From NCBI GenBank assembly GCA_913063405.1, contig CAJXZB010000007.1:37818-101817 (forward strand): a stretch of 64,000 nt of DNA. The letters run 5' to 3'. This document shows positions 35,105 through 44,203 of the stretch, in pieces. The position numbers and the translations under genes are program-made. Position 1 is the first letter of the stretch. Every line of letters begins with the position of its first letter. The notes under the pieces were generated by a model. The model saw only the letters and a list, made by a program, of their open reading frames with translations, ran no database searches and had not been told where the DNA came from. This stretch comes from an uncultured Ulvibacter sp. GTDB taxonomy: Bacteria > Bacteroidota > Bacteroidia > Flavobacteriales > Flavobacteriaceae.

Positions 35105-35788
35105 TTAACAAATCAGTTTGTAACCATAACCACGTACGTTTAAAATTTGAATGTTCGGGTCTTTCTTGAGCTTCTTCCGTAATTTGGTGATAAACACATC
35201 CATGCTTCGAGCATTAAAAAAATCATCGTCGCCCCATAGTTTTTTGAGGATTATGGATCGATCTAGAACGCTGTTTTTGTTATTGTTAAGGTGAAATAGC
35301 AAATTGGCTTCTCGATGTGTTAAGGATTGTTTTTCTTCCTTTTTATATTTGAGGGTTTGCTTTTTGAAATCGAAGAGATAATTTCCTATTTGCACGGCCC
35401 CATTTATGGTAAGGTTTTTCTTTTTATTGAGTAGATTCTCTATCCGAACAATTAATTCCTCCATGCTAAAAGGCTTTTTAAGATAATCATTCCCCCCAGT
35501 TGAAAATCCTTCTACCACATCTCTAGTCTGAGACTTGGCCGTCAAAAAAATAATAGGCGTGTGTGCATCTTGCATTCGTACTTCTCTTGCCAATGTAAAA
35601 CCGTCTTTTTTTGGCATCATAACATCTAGAATAAGCAATTCTGGTTTTTCCTTATAGTAACTCTCGGCTGCCTCCTTTCCATCACGACAATGCACTATAT
35701 GATATCCTCTAGTTTCAAGGCTCTCCTTGATTATTAGTCCTAATGAAGGCTCATCTTCGGCAAGTAATATTTTTGTTTTAACCGCCAT
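35105..35788 (-). CDS. Two-component response regulator, OmpR/PhoB type
   Basis: 227 residues. Receiver domain with acidic pair E11/D12, phosphoacceptor D55 in LLILDVMMPKKDG, and Thr/Lys switch residues in IIFLTAKSQ and LKKPF. A C-terminal winged helix (about 130-227) has QSLTHREANLLFHL and the recognition part SMDVFITKLRKKLKKDPNIQILNVRGYGYKL. Its start lies inside the kinase gene (11-bp overlap), so the pair is translationally coupled. Its likely binding site is the set of three 10-bp repeats upstream of the kinase gene and the GLPGLI gene. Confidence 0.95.
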   Translation of the reverse strand: MAVKTKILLAEDEPSLGLIIKESLETRGYHIVHCRDGKEAAESYYKEKPELLILDVMMPKKDGFTLAREVRMQDAHTPIIFLTAKSQTRDVVEGFSTGGNDYLKKPFSMEELIVRIENLLNKKKNLTINGAVQIGNYLFDFKKQTLKYKKEEKQSLTHREANLLFHLNNNKNSVLDRSIILKKLWGDDDFFNARSMDVFITKLRKKLKKDPNIQILNVRGYGYKLIC

Positions 35789-37250
35789 TTGGTAGGATAA
35801 TTTTAAAAGTGGTTAAAGAGCTTATATTTAAAGATAGGGATCCTTTATGTTTTTCAATGATTTGTTTAGAATAGTACAAGCCGATTCCAAATCCTTTTAC
35901 ATCATGAGTATTACCTGTAGGAACTCTATAGAATTTTTCGAAAATCTGTTTTTTATGTGCTTCGGAAAGAGAAGTGCCATTATCACTAATTGTGATCTCG
36001 ACATGATTCTGTAGTCCTTTAATTCCTACTGAAATTTTATCTCCTCCATATTTTAAAGCATTGTCTATAATGTTGTTGATAGCGTTTTCGAAATGAAAAA
36101 CGTCGATAGAATAGTTTATTAGTTCTTCGGAATTTTCGAAGGTAATAGTTTTGTTTTCTAGAGTGAAGGTTTCCTTTTTGATCGCTTTCTGAAGCAGTTC
36201 TACCAAATTTTCCTGTTCAAAATTAAGTGAGAGTTTTTTGCTATCCAAAGTAGCGGTTTCCAATAACTTCTCCACCATTCCATTTAGCTTTTCAACTTGC
36301 TCACTGGAAATTCTTGAATAGCGCAGGTTTTTCTGCGAATCATTCTCAGAATTAAAAGCCTGAATCCCTTCCATAGCCGCTCCAATTGTTGCGATGGGAG
36401 TTTTAAACTCATGAGTGATATTGCTAATAAGGTCGTTTTTTACTTCAGCCAATTGCTTCTGTTGTCTTATGATTTTCAATAAATATAGTAAGCAAGATAC
36501 CGTGCTTGTCACGAGTAGAAAAGAAAGAAATAGGCCTATGTAATTCTTTTTAAGAACTGCTAATGTCACGTTCGTAAAATGAGCTTTTAGGTTATCTCTA
36601 TAGAAAAAATACGGGGATTCGGCGGTTGTTTCTAACGTCGCCTTTTTATTTATATCTGGCCTAATTTCTTCTTTTTCCAGAAACCTTCCTAAATGACTTA
36701 ACCCATATTCGACAGAAATTTTCTTTCGATTAAGCTCGTTTGCAAACAAGCTATCGATTCTTTGGAGCGAGATATGATCTTCTGTTAGGGAGATCATAAT
36801 TTTTGAAGATAATTGTGAAATAGGGTCGTTTGTTGCATTTAAAATCCCAATTATTGCTTCGGTTTCCTTGTGTCTTGAACTATCGATGATCGTAACATTA
36901 AGGTTAATACTATCTGAAAACTCGGATTTTAATATGGTATACCCCCTACTAGAATTAATTTCTTGAATATCCTGTGTGCAAGGGACAGAGTCCTTGAAGA
37001 CTATCTTTTGTTGAAAACCTGGCCTTTTTGAGAATATGAGACTGTCGTTGATAAAGGTGAACGAATCTTTGGTTGCTAATTGGGTAAAATAGTGATCAAC
37101 CGCATTATCCAAACTGGTTTGAACATCGTTAATTAATTGTTGTTTTCCAGCTTGGTAATTTTTATAATTCCAGTATACCTGAATCCATAGCGTTGCAAGT
37201 ATCACCGCACTTATAAAGTATAAAATCCACCTGTACTTTAATCCGTTCAT
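35778..37250 (-). CDS. Sensor histidine kinase
   Basis: 490 residues. Two membrane helices (about 7-26 and 236-260) enclose a periplasmic sensor region of about 205 residues with no recognised domain. Then come DHp with H280 in SNITHEFKTPIATIGAA and HATPase_c with N-box NAINNIIDNALKYGG, G1 ISDNGTSL and G2 GFGIGLYYSK. It phosphorylates the response regulator encoded downstream. Kinases of this layout are common in Flavobacteriia next to GLPGLI proteins and outer-membrane barrels, exactly the pair encoded divergently here, so it probably senses an envelope or metal/peptide signal. Confidence 0.95.
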   Translation of the reverse strand: MNGLKYRWILYFISAVILATLWIQVYWNYKNYQAGKQQLINDVQTSLDNAVDHYFTQLATKDSFTFINDSLIFSKRPGFQQKIVFKDSVPCTQDIQEINSSRGYTILKSEFSDSINLNVTIIDSSRHKETEAIIGILNATNDPISQLSSKIMISLTEDHISLQRIDSLFANELNRKKISVEYGLSHLGRFLEKEEIRPDINKKATLETTAESPYFFYRDNLKAHFTNVTLAVLKKNYIGLFLSFLLVTSTVSCLLYLLKIIRQQKQLAEVKNDLISNITHEFKTPIATIGAAMEGIQAFNSENDSQKNLRYSRISSEQVEKLNGMVEKLLETATLDSKKLSLNFEQENLVELLQKAIKKETFTLENKTITFENSEELINYSIDVFHFENAINNIIDNALKYGGDKISVGIKGLQNHVEITISDNGTSLSEAHKKQIFEKFYRVPTGNTHDVKGFGIGLYYSKQIIEKHKGSLSLNISSLTTFKIILPNGG

Positions 37251-37290
37251 TTTTCAAAAGTAGTCACTTACAACCCTGAAACCCAAATAT

Positions 37291-37320
37291 GTTAACACTC
37301 GTTAACACTGCTTAACTCTA
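37291..37320. promoter_or_regulatory. Three tandem 10-bp direct repeats, candidate response-regulator site
   Basis: GTTAACACTC, GTTAACACTG and CTTAACTCTA lie head to tail, each one helical turn long. They sit in the 122-bp divergent gap, 41 bp before the kinase start and 52 bp before the GLPGLI start. OmpR/PhoB regulators bind such in-phase direct repeats, so this is the natural operator for both directions. Binding is inferred. Confidence 0.65.
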
Positions 37321-37372
37321 AAAGCTAAAAGGACTTTACATATTTGTGATCTAAATTTTTAACATCATAATT

Positions 37373-38209
37373 ATGAAAACACTTCTTAATATTAGTTTAT
37401 TTTTTTCGGTTATAGTAGGATCATCAATATTGGCGCAAGATCTTAAAGGCGTTGCAAACTATAAAACGCAAAGAAAAATGGATGTGGATCTTGAGAACGA
37501 TCAAATGAATGAAGAAATGAAAGCTCAAATGATGGTTATGTTGAAAAAACAATTCGAGAAAGAATACGAATTGGAATTTAACGCTAACGAATCAATTTAT
37601 AAGGAAGTTGAAAAGCTGGATACTCCTGGTACAGGAGCAAGTTGGATAGTGATTAATACGGATGGTGGAGGCATTCTTTACCGAAATTTAAAAGAGAACC
37701 GCTTTACCAGCCAAAGTGAAATTTTTAGTAAACAGTTCTTAATACAAGATTCGATCGAACGTCCAGAATGGAAATTGCATAAGGATGCTAAAAATATTGG
37801 AGAATATACTTGCTTTAAAGCCACTTTTACGCGTATGGTAACGGTCATGAACTCGGTTCGATCTTCTAGCGATGTAGATTCAGCCCCATTAGAACAAACT
37901 GAAGAAGAACAAACTGTAACGGCCTGGTATACGCCGCAAATCCCAGTAGGACATGGGCCTAATCAGTATGGAGGGTTACCAGGGTTAATTTTGGAAGTAG
38001 GCGATGGTCAGGAAACTATTCTTTGCAGTAAAATAGTACTAAACCCAAAGAAAACTTTGAACATAGAAGAACCAAAAGGGGGAAAGAAAGTTTCCAGAAC
38101 CGAATTTGAGGCAATTATGGATAAGAAAATGAAGGAGCAAATGGAGCAGTTTGAAAACAATCGTGGAGATGATGATGGCGAACATATTGAGATTAGAATT
38201 GGAGGATAA
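37373..38209 (+). CDS. GLPGLI family periplasmic protein
   Basis: 278 residues. Signal peptide (residues 1-21, ending SILAQ), then a charged helical stretch and a beta-rich body. The family hallmark is YGGLPGLILEVG near residue 203, preceded by the typical WYTPQIPVGHGPNQ. GLPGLI proteins are restricted to Bacteroidota and mostly sit beside TonB-receptor-like barrels; their function is unknown. The C-terminus is Met/Lys/Glu-rich (EAIMDKKMKEQMEQF). It is 21 bp upstream of the outer-membrane barrel gene and divergent from the two-component genes, so it is a likely target of that regulator. Confidence 0.93.
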   Translation: MKTLLNISLFFSVIVGSSILAQDLKGVANYKTQRKMDVDLENDQMNEEMKAQMMVMLKKQFEKEYELEFNANESIYKEVEKLDTPGTGASWIVINTDGGGILYRNLKENRFTSQSEIFSKQFLIQDSIERPEWKLHKDAKNIGEYTCFKATFTRMVTVMNSVRSSSDVDSAPLEQTEEEQTVTAWYTPQIPVGHGPNQYGGLPGLILEVGDGQETILCSKIVLNPKKTLNIEEPKGGKKVSRTEFEAIMDKKMKEQMEQFENNRGDDDGEHIEIRIGG

Positions 38210-38230
38210 AATTAAAGGTTAAGGCATATT

Positions 38231-40972
38231 ATGAAAAAATTACTTTGGGCAGTATTTCTGCTATTCACAATTTCACTTTCTGCACAGAGTATTAAAGTAA
38301 GGGGTTTTATAAAAGATAGTATTGGTGGACCACTCGAACTTGCTAATATTATTGCTACTGTAAAGACCTCAGGAGTCATAGAGTCTTATGCAATAACAAA
38401 TTATCAAGGACGGTTTCAGTTAGATCTTCCTATGCGTAATACCTATATGTTAAGAGCAAGTTTTTTAGGATACGAAACCAAAGAACAAACACTCATTATA
38501 CCTGCCGATGCTGCCGATATGAACCTCGATTTAGTCTTAAATTCACAAGTAGCCGAATTGGATGGTGTCGAGATTGTTTACGAAATGCCAGTGACTGTAA
38601 AAGGGGATACCATTGTTTATAATGCGGATTCTTTTACCAATGGCGAAGAACGTAAACTAGGCGACGTATTGAAAAAATTACCTGGTGTTGAACTGAATGA
38701 AAATGGTGAGATTGAGGTGGAAGGAAAGACGGTTTCTAAGGTAATGGTGGAAGGTAAGGATTTCTTCGATGGAGATTCAAAACTAGCGACACAGAATATA
38801 CCTGCTGATGCCGTTGATAAAGTAGAAGTACTTCGGAATTATAATGAAGTGGATCAAATGAGAGGTCTTGGAAACGATGGTGATAATATAGCGATTAACA
38901 TAAAATTGAAAGAAGGTAAAAAGAATTTTTGGTTTGGAGAGGTAACAGCTGGTGCTGGTATTGCACATGATGAAGAACGATATCTTGTACATCCTAAGCT
39001 GTTTTATTACAGTCCAAAATACAGTATTAATCTTATCACCGATTTTAATAATATTGGAGAAGTACCATTTACGTTTCGTGATTATTTCAATTTTACAGGA
39101 GGTTTTCGAAATTTCAATAGGGGGGGAGGAACCAATTTTAATCTTCGTGAGAGTGATTTAGGATTTGCAATTTCGCAAAACAACCAAGCGAATGATATTG
39201 ACACCAAATTCCTTGCGGGAAATTTTAGCTACGCTGCAACAAAAAAATGGGATATCAGCGGATTTGCAATTCTTTCAGATAATAAAACTAATATCCTTAA
39301 TACATCGATTCGTCAATTTATTTCTTCCGGGGCCACTGAAAATAAAAATACTAAAAACGATCAAAGGAGCCAGTTAGGAATGCTAAAACTGAGCAGTGTA
39401 TACAAACCAAACTCGAACTTTCAGTTGGATTACGACGCCCTTTTTAAAATGTCCAAACAAACTGAAGATGCCAAGACGCTGTCAATTGTTGATGATAGAC
39501 AAAATAATATTTCAGAAGTAAAACAAAACAAACCTTTTTCAATAAACCAAAATACGAATATCTACTATACGTTGAACGAAAAAAATATTTTTGCTGGTCA
39601 AGTACAGCATTTGTATCAAGATGAAGATCCATTTTATAGAGCGGTCCAAGATTCCATTCCGTTTCGCGGTATTTTTACAACCATTACAGACCCAGAAGAT
39701 TCAGATCTTGATGTCTTTGATCCATTAGAGCGGGCAGACCGCTATAATATAAATCAAGACCGGAATGTGAAAACAAGTAAATTAGATGCTAAAGTAGATT
39801 ATTATTATGTGTTAAATAATACAAGCAATTTGAATCTTACTTTGGGGAGTACTCTAAGCAGTCAGAAGTTTAATTCTGGAATTTATCAAATATTAGATAA
39901 TGGAAGTAAGAACGTATTCACGGAACCTGAGTATAATAATGATGTAACCTATCGTTTTTCAGATGCATTTCTTGGTGTGCGCTATAAGCTGAAAACGGGA
40001 AAGTTTACCTGGACGCCAGGCGCAACATTTCATGATTATCACCTTAAAAATGAACAGTTTGGAAGTATAAAAAAACAGAACGATTGGACACTTTTACCCG
40101 AGTTAAATATTGTTTTTGACCTTAAAAAGAGCGAGAGCCTGAGATTCGACTATTCAATTTCTTCAGAATATACAGATATTAATGACTTTGCGAGGGCTTA
40201 TGTGTTTAATAATTACAACCGATTGTTTCGCGGTAATAGAGATTTGGAGAACTCGCTGTCTCATTCATATAATCTGACGTATTTCAGCTTCAATCTTTTC
40301 AACTATACCAATGTTAATGCTAATGTAAACTACACAAGACGTCTTGACGGCATAAAGACAAACTCTGAAATTGAAGGAATAAATCAGGTGAGTACACCAG
40401 TGAATATAACTAGTAATTTCCCAGATGAAACATGGTCCGTTTTTGGGAGATTTAGCAAAACCATAAAAAAAATTGAATTTGGGCTAAATGCAAACTTAGC
40501 CATAAGCAATACGTTTAATACTATTAATACAGAGGTTAGAGAAAGTAGCAGTTTTACTCAAAATTATCGCGCCAGTATGCAATCTAATTTTAGAAATTGG
40601 CCAAATTTTGAGGTGGGATATCGTTTTACAGCAAACGAATATGACAATGGGGGATCGCAACAAACTTTTTTTACCAATCGTCCTTATGCCAATCTGAATA
40701 TCCGATTTTTAAAAGATTTTCAATTCAAGCTTGAGTGGGATTATTATAAGTATTCGAACGATCGCAAAACAGTGGAGAATAGGTACTCTTTTGTGAATGC
40801 CGACTTATTCTATAGAAAAGCAGAAAGTCCTTGGGAGTTTGCTGTACAAGCCACAAATATTCTGGACACCTCATTTATAAATAATGATAGCTTTGATGAG
40901 CAATTTAATGCAACTACTCAATATGCGGTATTGCCTAGAATTTTAATGTTGGTTATCAAATACGATTTGTAG
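38231..40972 (+). CDS. Outer-membrane beta-barrel, TonB-receptor-like, with carboxypeptidase-regulatory domain
   Basis: 913 residues. Signal peptide (1-18, ending SLSAQ), carboxypeptidase-D regulatory-like domain (about 20-110), plug-like segment (about 120-225: VKGDTIVYNADSF, LGDVLKKLPGVELNENG, KVEVLRNYNEVDQM, NIAINIKLKEGKKNFW), then a beta-barrel of about 680 residues ending in a Leu rather than an aromatic. It lacks an obvious TonB box. Barrels of this group partner with GLPGLI proteins; substrate unknown. A functional trio with the kinase and regulator is suggested by position. Confidence 0.9.
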   Translation: MKKLLWAVFLLFTISLSAQSIKVRGFIKDSIGGPLELANIIATVKTSGVIESYAITNYQGRFQLDLPMRNTYMLRASFLGYETKEQTLIIPADAADMNLDLVLNSQVAELDGVEIVYEMPVTVKGDTIVYNADSFTNGEERKLGDVLKKLPGVELNENGEIEVEGKTVSKVMVEGKDFFDGDSKLATQNIPADAVDKVEVLRNYNEVDQMRGLGNDGDNIAINIKLKEGKKNFWFGEVTAGAGIAHDEERYLVHPKLFYYSPKYSINLITDFNNIGEVPFTFRDYFNFTGGFRNFNRGGGTNFNLRESDLGFAISQNNQANDIDTKFLAGNFSYAATKKWDISGFAILSDNKTNILNTSIRQFISSGATENKNTKNDQRSQLGMLKLSSVYKPNSNFQLDYDALFKMSKQTEDAKTLSIVDDRQNNISEVKQNKPFSINQNTNIYYTLNEKNIFAGQVQHLYQDEDPFYRAVQDSIPFRGIFTTITDPEDSDLDVFDPLERADRYNINQDRNVKTSKLDAKVDYYYVLNNTSNLNLTLGSTLSSQKFNSGIYQILDNGSKNVFTEPEYNNDVTYRFSDAFLGVRYKLKTGKFTWTPGATFHDYHLKNEQFGSIKKQNDWTLLPELNIVFDLKKSESLRFDYSISSEYTDINDFARAYVFNNYNRLFRGNRDLENSLSHSYNLTYFSFNLFNYTNVNANVNYTRRLDGIKTNSEIEGINQVSTPVNITSNFPDETWSVFGRFSKTIKKIEFGLNANLAISNTFNTINTEVRESSSFTQNYRASMQSNFRNWPNFEVGYRFTANEYDNGGSQQTFFTNRPYANLNIRFLKDFQFKLEWDYYKYSNDRKTVENRYSFVNADLFYRKAESPWEFAVQATNILDTSFINNDSFDEQFNATTQYAVLPRILMLVIKYDL

Positions 40973-41474
40973 TTTCTATTGAAGTTGTGTATAAAAAGTA
41001 TACAACAGTCACGTTTATATAGATCGTAACATTTTTCGAGCTACGTTTCACAATATGGTATTTACGGCTAGTATGGTTAACTTAAAGGTAACTTTAGGAT
41101 AATTTCAAATTTAAATGTTCTCACTTGTAATGAAATATATTTGATGGCACGATTATAGGTGTTAATTACGACAACCATTTCATTTAATGCTACCATCATG
41201 AGTACCGCCTTATCATCCCTACAAATGGATGATGCTTTTGTTGCAAAACAAGTTGCCCTTTCCGTTGATCATTATGTGTTTCCTGCCCAAATAGATCAAA
41301 TTGAGATTCTCAAGTCAAATAAGATAATTGATGATTTATTCTTGAATAACGTAGATTTCATTGAATACTCGCTAGAAGCAATGAGCAAATTCTCTTGAGA
41401 TTTCATTTATTTACTATTTAGCATGTAGAAATTCATGAATTATTATTTTCCTTATATTACTGAAAACTTCGTTT
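40973..41474. other. Mostly noncoding stretch after the barrel gene
   Basis: 502 bp that contain no strong gene. An imperfect hairpin near 40987-41008 (GTTGTGTATA, TATACAAC) follows the barrel stop and has no T run. One weak short frame is listed separately at 41159-41398. No RNA gene was recognised. Confidence 0.5.
41159..41398 (+). CDS. Possible small protein, weak evidence
   Basis: 79 codons from a GTG, or 66 from the ATG at 41198. The frame is open with a plausible amino acid mix (TALSSLQMDDAFVAKQVALSVDHYVF, then IDDLFLNNVDFIEYSLEAM) and ends at a TGA 76 bp before the DUF4230 gene. No family, signal peptide or ribosome site is visible. It may be chance. Confidence 0.3.
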   Translation: MLITTTISFNATIMSTALSSLQMDDAFVAKQVALSVDHYVFPAQIDQIEILKSNKIIDDLFLNNVDFIEYSLEAMSKFS

Positions 41475-42086
41475 ATGAGAAACATTCTTTTTGGAATAGT
41501 TCTATGTTTAATTATCGTTTTTGGACTTTGTTATTGCGAACATGAAAGAGATAGGCAAGAGGAGCTTCAGGCCAATACCCTTCTTATTAAAAAACAATTA
41601 GAAAATGTTGGGAAACTTATTGTTACTCAAGGTAGTTATGCACAAGTATTTAGTTATGAAGATTCCAAGAAATTTTATTTCGATTTGTTTTCTTCAGATA
41701 AAAAAGCGCTAGTTGTTGTTAATGCAGAAGCGAGCATTGCCTATGACCTAAGTAAGGTTAAAACAGAAATCAATGAAGATGTTAAAACGATAACCATTAC
41801 AGGTATTCCAGAACCTGAACTATCAATCAACCCCAATATAGAATATTACGATATTTCTCAAGATTACTTGAATCAATTCGATGCTTCCGATTATAATAAA
41901 ATAAAGAAGCGAGTTGAGGAATCATTACGTGAAAAAATTGAAGCTTCAAGTCTAAAAACTAATGCTAAAAATAGACTTATTTCAGAACTTCATAAAATTT
42001 ATATTCTCACCAGCTCAATGGGTTGGGAATTAAGGTATGATGGGGAAGTGGTAAATGAGGAATCGATAACTGGAATAAAGCTATAG
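41475..42086 (+). CDS. DUF4230 domain protein
   Basis: 203 residues. One N-terminal hydrophobic segment (about 3-22, ILFGIVLCLIIVFGLCYC), either a signal anchor or a lipoprotein-like end with Cys at 19 and 21, and then an alpha/beta body. DUF4230 features: GKLIVTQGSYAQVFSYED, KKALVVVNAEASIAYDLSKV, ITITGIPEPELSINPNIEYYDI, and a C-terminal amphipathic helix. Function is unknown; members are thought to be membrane-anchored with the body in the periplasm. It converges on the rhodanese gene and overlaps it by six bases. Confidence 0.88.
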   Translation: MRNILFGIVLCLIIVFGLCYCEHERDRQEELQANTLLIKKQLENVGKLIVTQGSYAQVFSYEDSKKFYFDLFSSDKKALVVVNAEASIAYDLSKVKTEINEDVKTITITGIPEPELSINPNIEYYDISQDYLNQFDASDYNKIKKRVEESLREKIEASSLKTNAKNRLISELHKIYILTSSMGWELRYDGEVVNEESITGIKL

Positions 42087-42374
42087 CTTCTTGTTTAGGC
42101 TCTTCCAGCCTCCGCCATTCATAGCTTCAATGCCTTTACTCTTGAGAATTTTTGCCGCACTTTCGCTTCGAACTCCAATAGCGCAACAAGCAATAATAGG
42201 CTTATTCAGTTTTTTTAGTTCAGAAGCGATAATAGAAATCTGTTGGAGCGGAATGTTTTTAGATCCTGAAATTGCACCTGTTTCAAATTCACTTTTGGAG
42301 CGCACGTCAACAATAAGGGCACCACGTTCCATGAAATCTTGAATTTTTGCCTTTTTATTTCCAAATAATTCCAT
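42081..42374 (-). CDS. Rhodanese-like domain protein
   Basis: 97 residues from the ATG at 42372-42374, which has an AGGAAG ribosome site five bases upstream. A longer frame begins with TTG inside the preceding gene and is less likely. A single rhodanese domain: ALIVDVRSKSEFETGAISGSKNIPL and the active-site loop IIACCAIGVRSESAAKILK, with the second Cys at the sulfur-carrying position. Such small proteins move sulfane sulfur or persulfide in the cytosol. It lies 19 bp downstream of the aromatic amino acid hydroxylase gene; a functional link is not evident. Confidence 0.85.
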   Translation of the reverse strand: MELFGNKKAKIQDFMERGALIVDVRSKSEFETGAISGSKNIPLQQISIIASELKKLNKPIIACCAIGVRSESAAKILKSKGIEAMNGGGWKSLNKKL

Positions 42375-42393
42375 ATTTTTCTTCCTGATTTTT

Positions 42394-44166
42394 TCAGGGT
42401 CTAGTTTTAAGTGCTGATTTTTTTGTTCCAAGTAGCGCTAAGCCATTCTCAATTAAATGAGCAACTTTGGGTCTTCTATTTTTTGCTTCTGAAAGATACC
42501 TCAAAACGGTTGGGTTTTCTGTAAGCTCATAAACCTCCAATGCGAGTAGCCAATCTTTCGTGTGATTTAATTTTAGCTTTGTAAAGATTTCAATCAAGTT
42601 AGCATCATCTATTTCTGAAAGCTTCGCTGAAGCACCAATTCTTATCTCTCTAACTTTTTTATACAACCCACTAAGTTCGATTTCTTTTTCTGAAAGCTCT
42701 ATGCGTACCGTTTTTGAAGTACTCACATGGTTTACCAAACCGAACGAAAGATAATCCGCTGCACCTGCAAAAGCCGAAACAATTTCTTTCCCAACGGCCA
42801 TATCAAAATCACCCATTTCTGGTGTGAATAATACTTCATCTTTATAGATTACTTTGCAATTTGAGAACTGTATTAGCATTAATTCACCTCTTAAATTACG
42901 CATTCCAGTGACGTTAAGGCCTTCAACGGTAATGCCGCTTTCAAATTCAAAGGCAATGGGTTTTCCATCGTAAAAGTCGTACGCCTGTAAATCACGTGGT
43001 CCCATGTTTTCAATAGCCAGATTAATTCCTTTTAGTTTTCCAAGAGGAGAGCGGAATCCGCTGTGGTGCCGGCTAACGCCATGTCCAATCACTTCAGTCT
43101 CTCTATAGGATAATGCTGTTTCACCTTCGGTCTCAAACCACACAACTTCATTGTCTTCGTTTTGAATCATTCTAGTGAATCGACCACTTACTTGCAGTCC
43201 GGTACTTAGTTCTATCGTACCCAACTGTTTAGAAATGATCAATTTATTTAAACCTCTCCAGCCTCCTTTTCTAACAGCCATGGTGTTGGCAAACTCCTCC
43301 AATACCTCTTGCAAATAGGCAAAATCTGGAGTTACATAAAGTTGAGGTTGTGGTTTGGTAATATCAAAATCCTGATAGGCGGCTTTTATGGAATAAGGCA
43401 TTTTTTTAACCTCCTCTTTCATACACCACGCGCTTTCACCAATTGAGGAAAGTAACCCAGCTCCATATATTTTTGGATTTGCTACAGTACCAACTATTCC
43501 GTATTCAACAGTCCACCAATGGAGGTTTCGAATGAGTGAAATCTCGGATGGGGCTACTTTTTTAGCTTGAAGTTCTTCAACTCTTTCCTCGGCTTCAGCT
43601 ATTTTTTTCTTCGGAATGCCTTCAGCCTCTTTTAAAATAGATAATTCTCGAACTGCTTCATACATTTCAATATCATGTGCGCTCGAAATTGCCTTAGCGC
43701 CAACTTCACCAAACCGTCTTAAGTACTCCGCATAATCTGGACTGGCAATAATGGGTGCGTGACCTGCTCCTTCATGAATAATATCTGGAGCCGGTGTGTA
43801 TTCTATATTCTCTAATTGGCGAATATCACTGGCAATCACCAACACCTTATAGGCTTGAAATTCCATAAACGCATTTGGGGGAATAAATCCATCGACTGCC
43901 ACTGCAGCCCAACCAATCTCCTTTAATATGCGATTCATCCCATACATTGAGGGAATTTCATTTATAGAAATCCCAGTTTTATCAAGTCCTTCCAAATAAC
44001 TCTCATGGGCAACTTTACTTAAATAATCTACGTTTTTGCGCATCACATAACGCCACACAGCCTGGTTAATAGGTGTGTAGCTCTCGTAATTTTGAGGTTT
44101 AATGTATTGCTTGAGATGCGGTGGTAACCTGTCTAGCAATTCGTTGGTTTCAATTTGCGCTTTCAT
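42394..44166 (-). CDS. Aromatic amino acid hydroxylase with long C-terminal extension
   Basis: 590 residues. Pterin-dependent hydroxylase, most likely phenylalanine 4-hydroxylase. The mononuclear iron site is visible: H131 and H136 in DIIHEGAGHAP and E221 in HWWTVEYGIVG. Catalytic core about 20-340. The remaining ~250 residues (from about 340: GTIELSTGLQVSGRFTRMIQ, LGKLKGINLAIENMG, GITVEGLNVTGMRNLRGELM) are beta-rich and unlike the short bacterial PhhA (about 265-300 aa); no family is recognised for this part. It is divergent from the TetR regulator and the paa operon with 37 bp between, tying Phe and Tyr supply to phenylacetyl-CoA breakdown. TATTTTTG on its strand lies seven bases before the ATG. 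Confidence 0.92.
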   Translation of the reverse strand: MKAQIETNELLDRLPPHLKQYIKPQNYESYTPINQAVWRYVMRKNVDYLSKVAHESYLEGLDKTGISINEIPSMYGMNRILKEIGWAAVAVDGFIPPNAFMEFQAYKVLVIASDIRQLENIEYTPAPDIIHEGAGHAPIIASPDYAEYLRRFGEVGAKAISSAHDIEMYEAVRELSILKEAEGIPKKKIAEAEERVEELQAKKVAPSEISLIRNLHWWTVEYGIVGTVANPKIYGAGLLSSIGESAWCMKEEVKKMPYSIKAAYQDFDITKPQPQLYVTPDFAYLQEVLEEFANTMAVRKGGWRGLNKLIISKQLGTIELSTGLQVSGRFTRMIQNEDNEVVWFETEGETALSYRETEVIGHGVSRHHSGFRSPLGKLKGINLAIENMGPRDLQAYDFYDGKPIAFEFESGITVEGLNVTGMRNLRGELMLIQFSNCKVIYKDEVLFTPEMGDFDMAVGKEIVSAFAGAADYLSFGLVNHVSTSKTVRIELSEKEIELSGLYKKVREIRIGASAKLSEIDDANLIEIFTKLKLNHTKDWLLALEVYELTENPTVLRYLSEAKNRRPKVAHLIENGLALLGTKKSALKTRP

Positions 44167-44203
44167 AGTAGATCAAAAATAGGAAGTATTCTTTACATGC
44201 CCT

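Noticed and set aside
40987..41008. Terminator after the barrel gene
   Set aside because: The stem is short and imperfect and there is no T run.
42375..42431. Longer rhodanese start overlapping the hydroxylase gene
   Set aside because: It begins with TTG, while the ATG at 42374 has an AGGAAG ribosome site.
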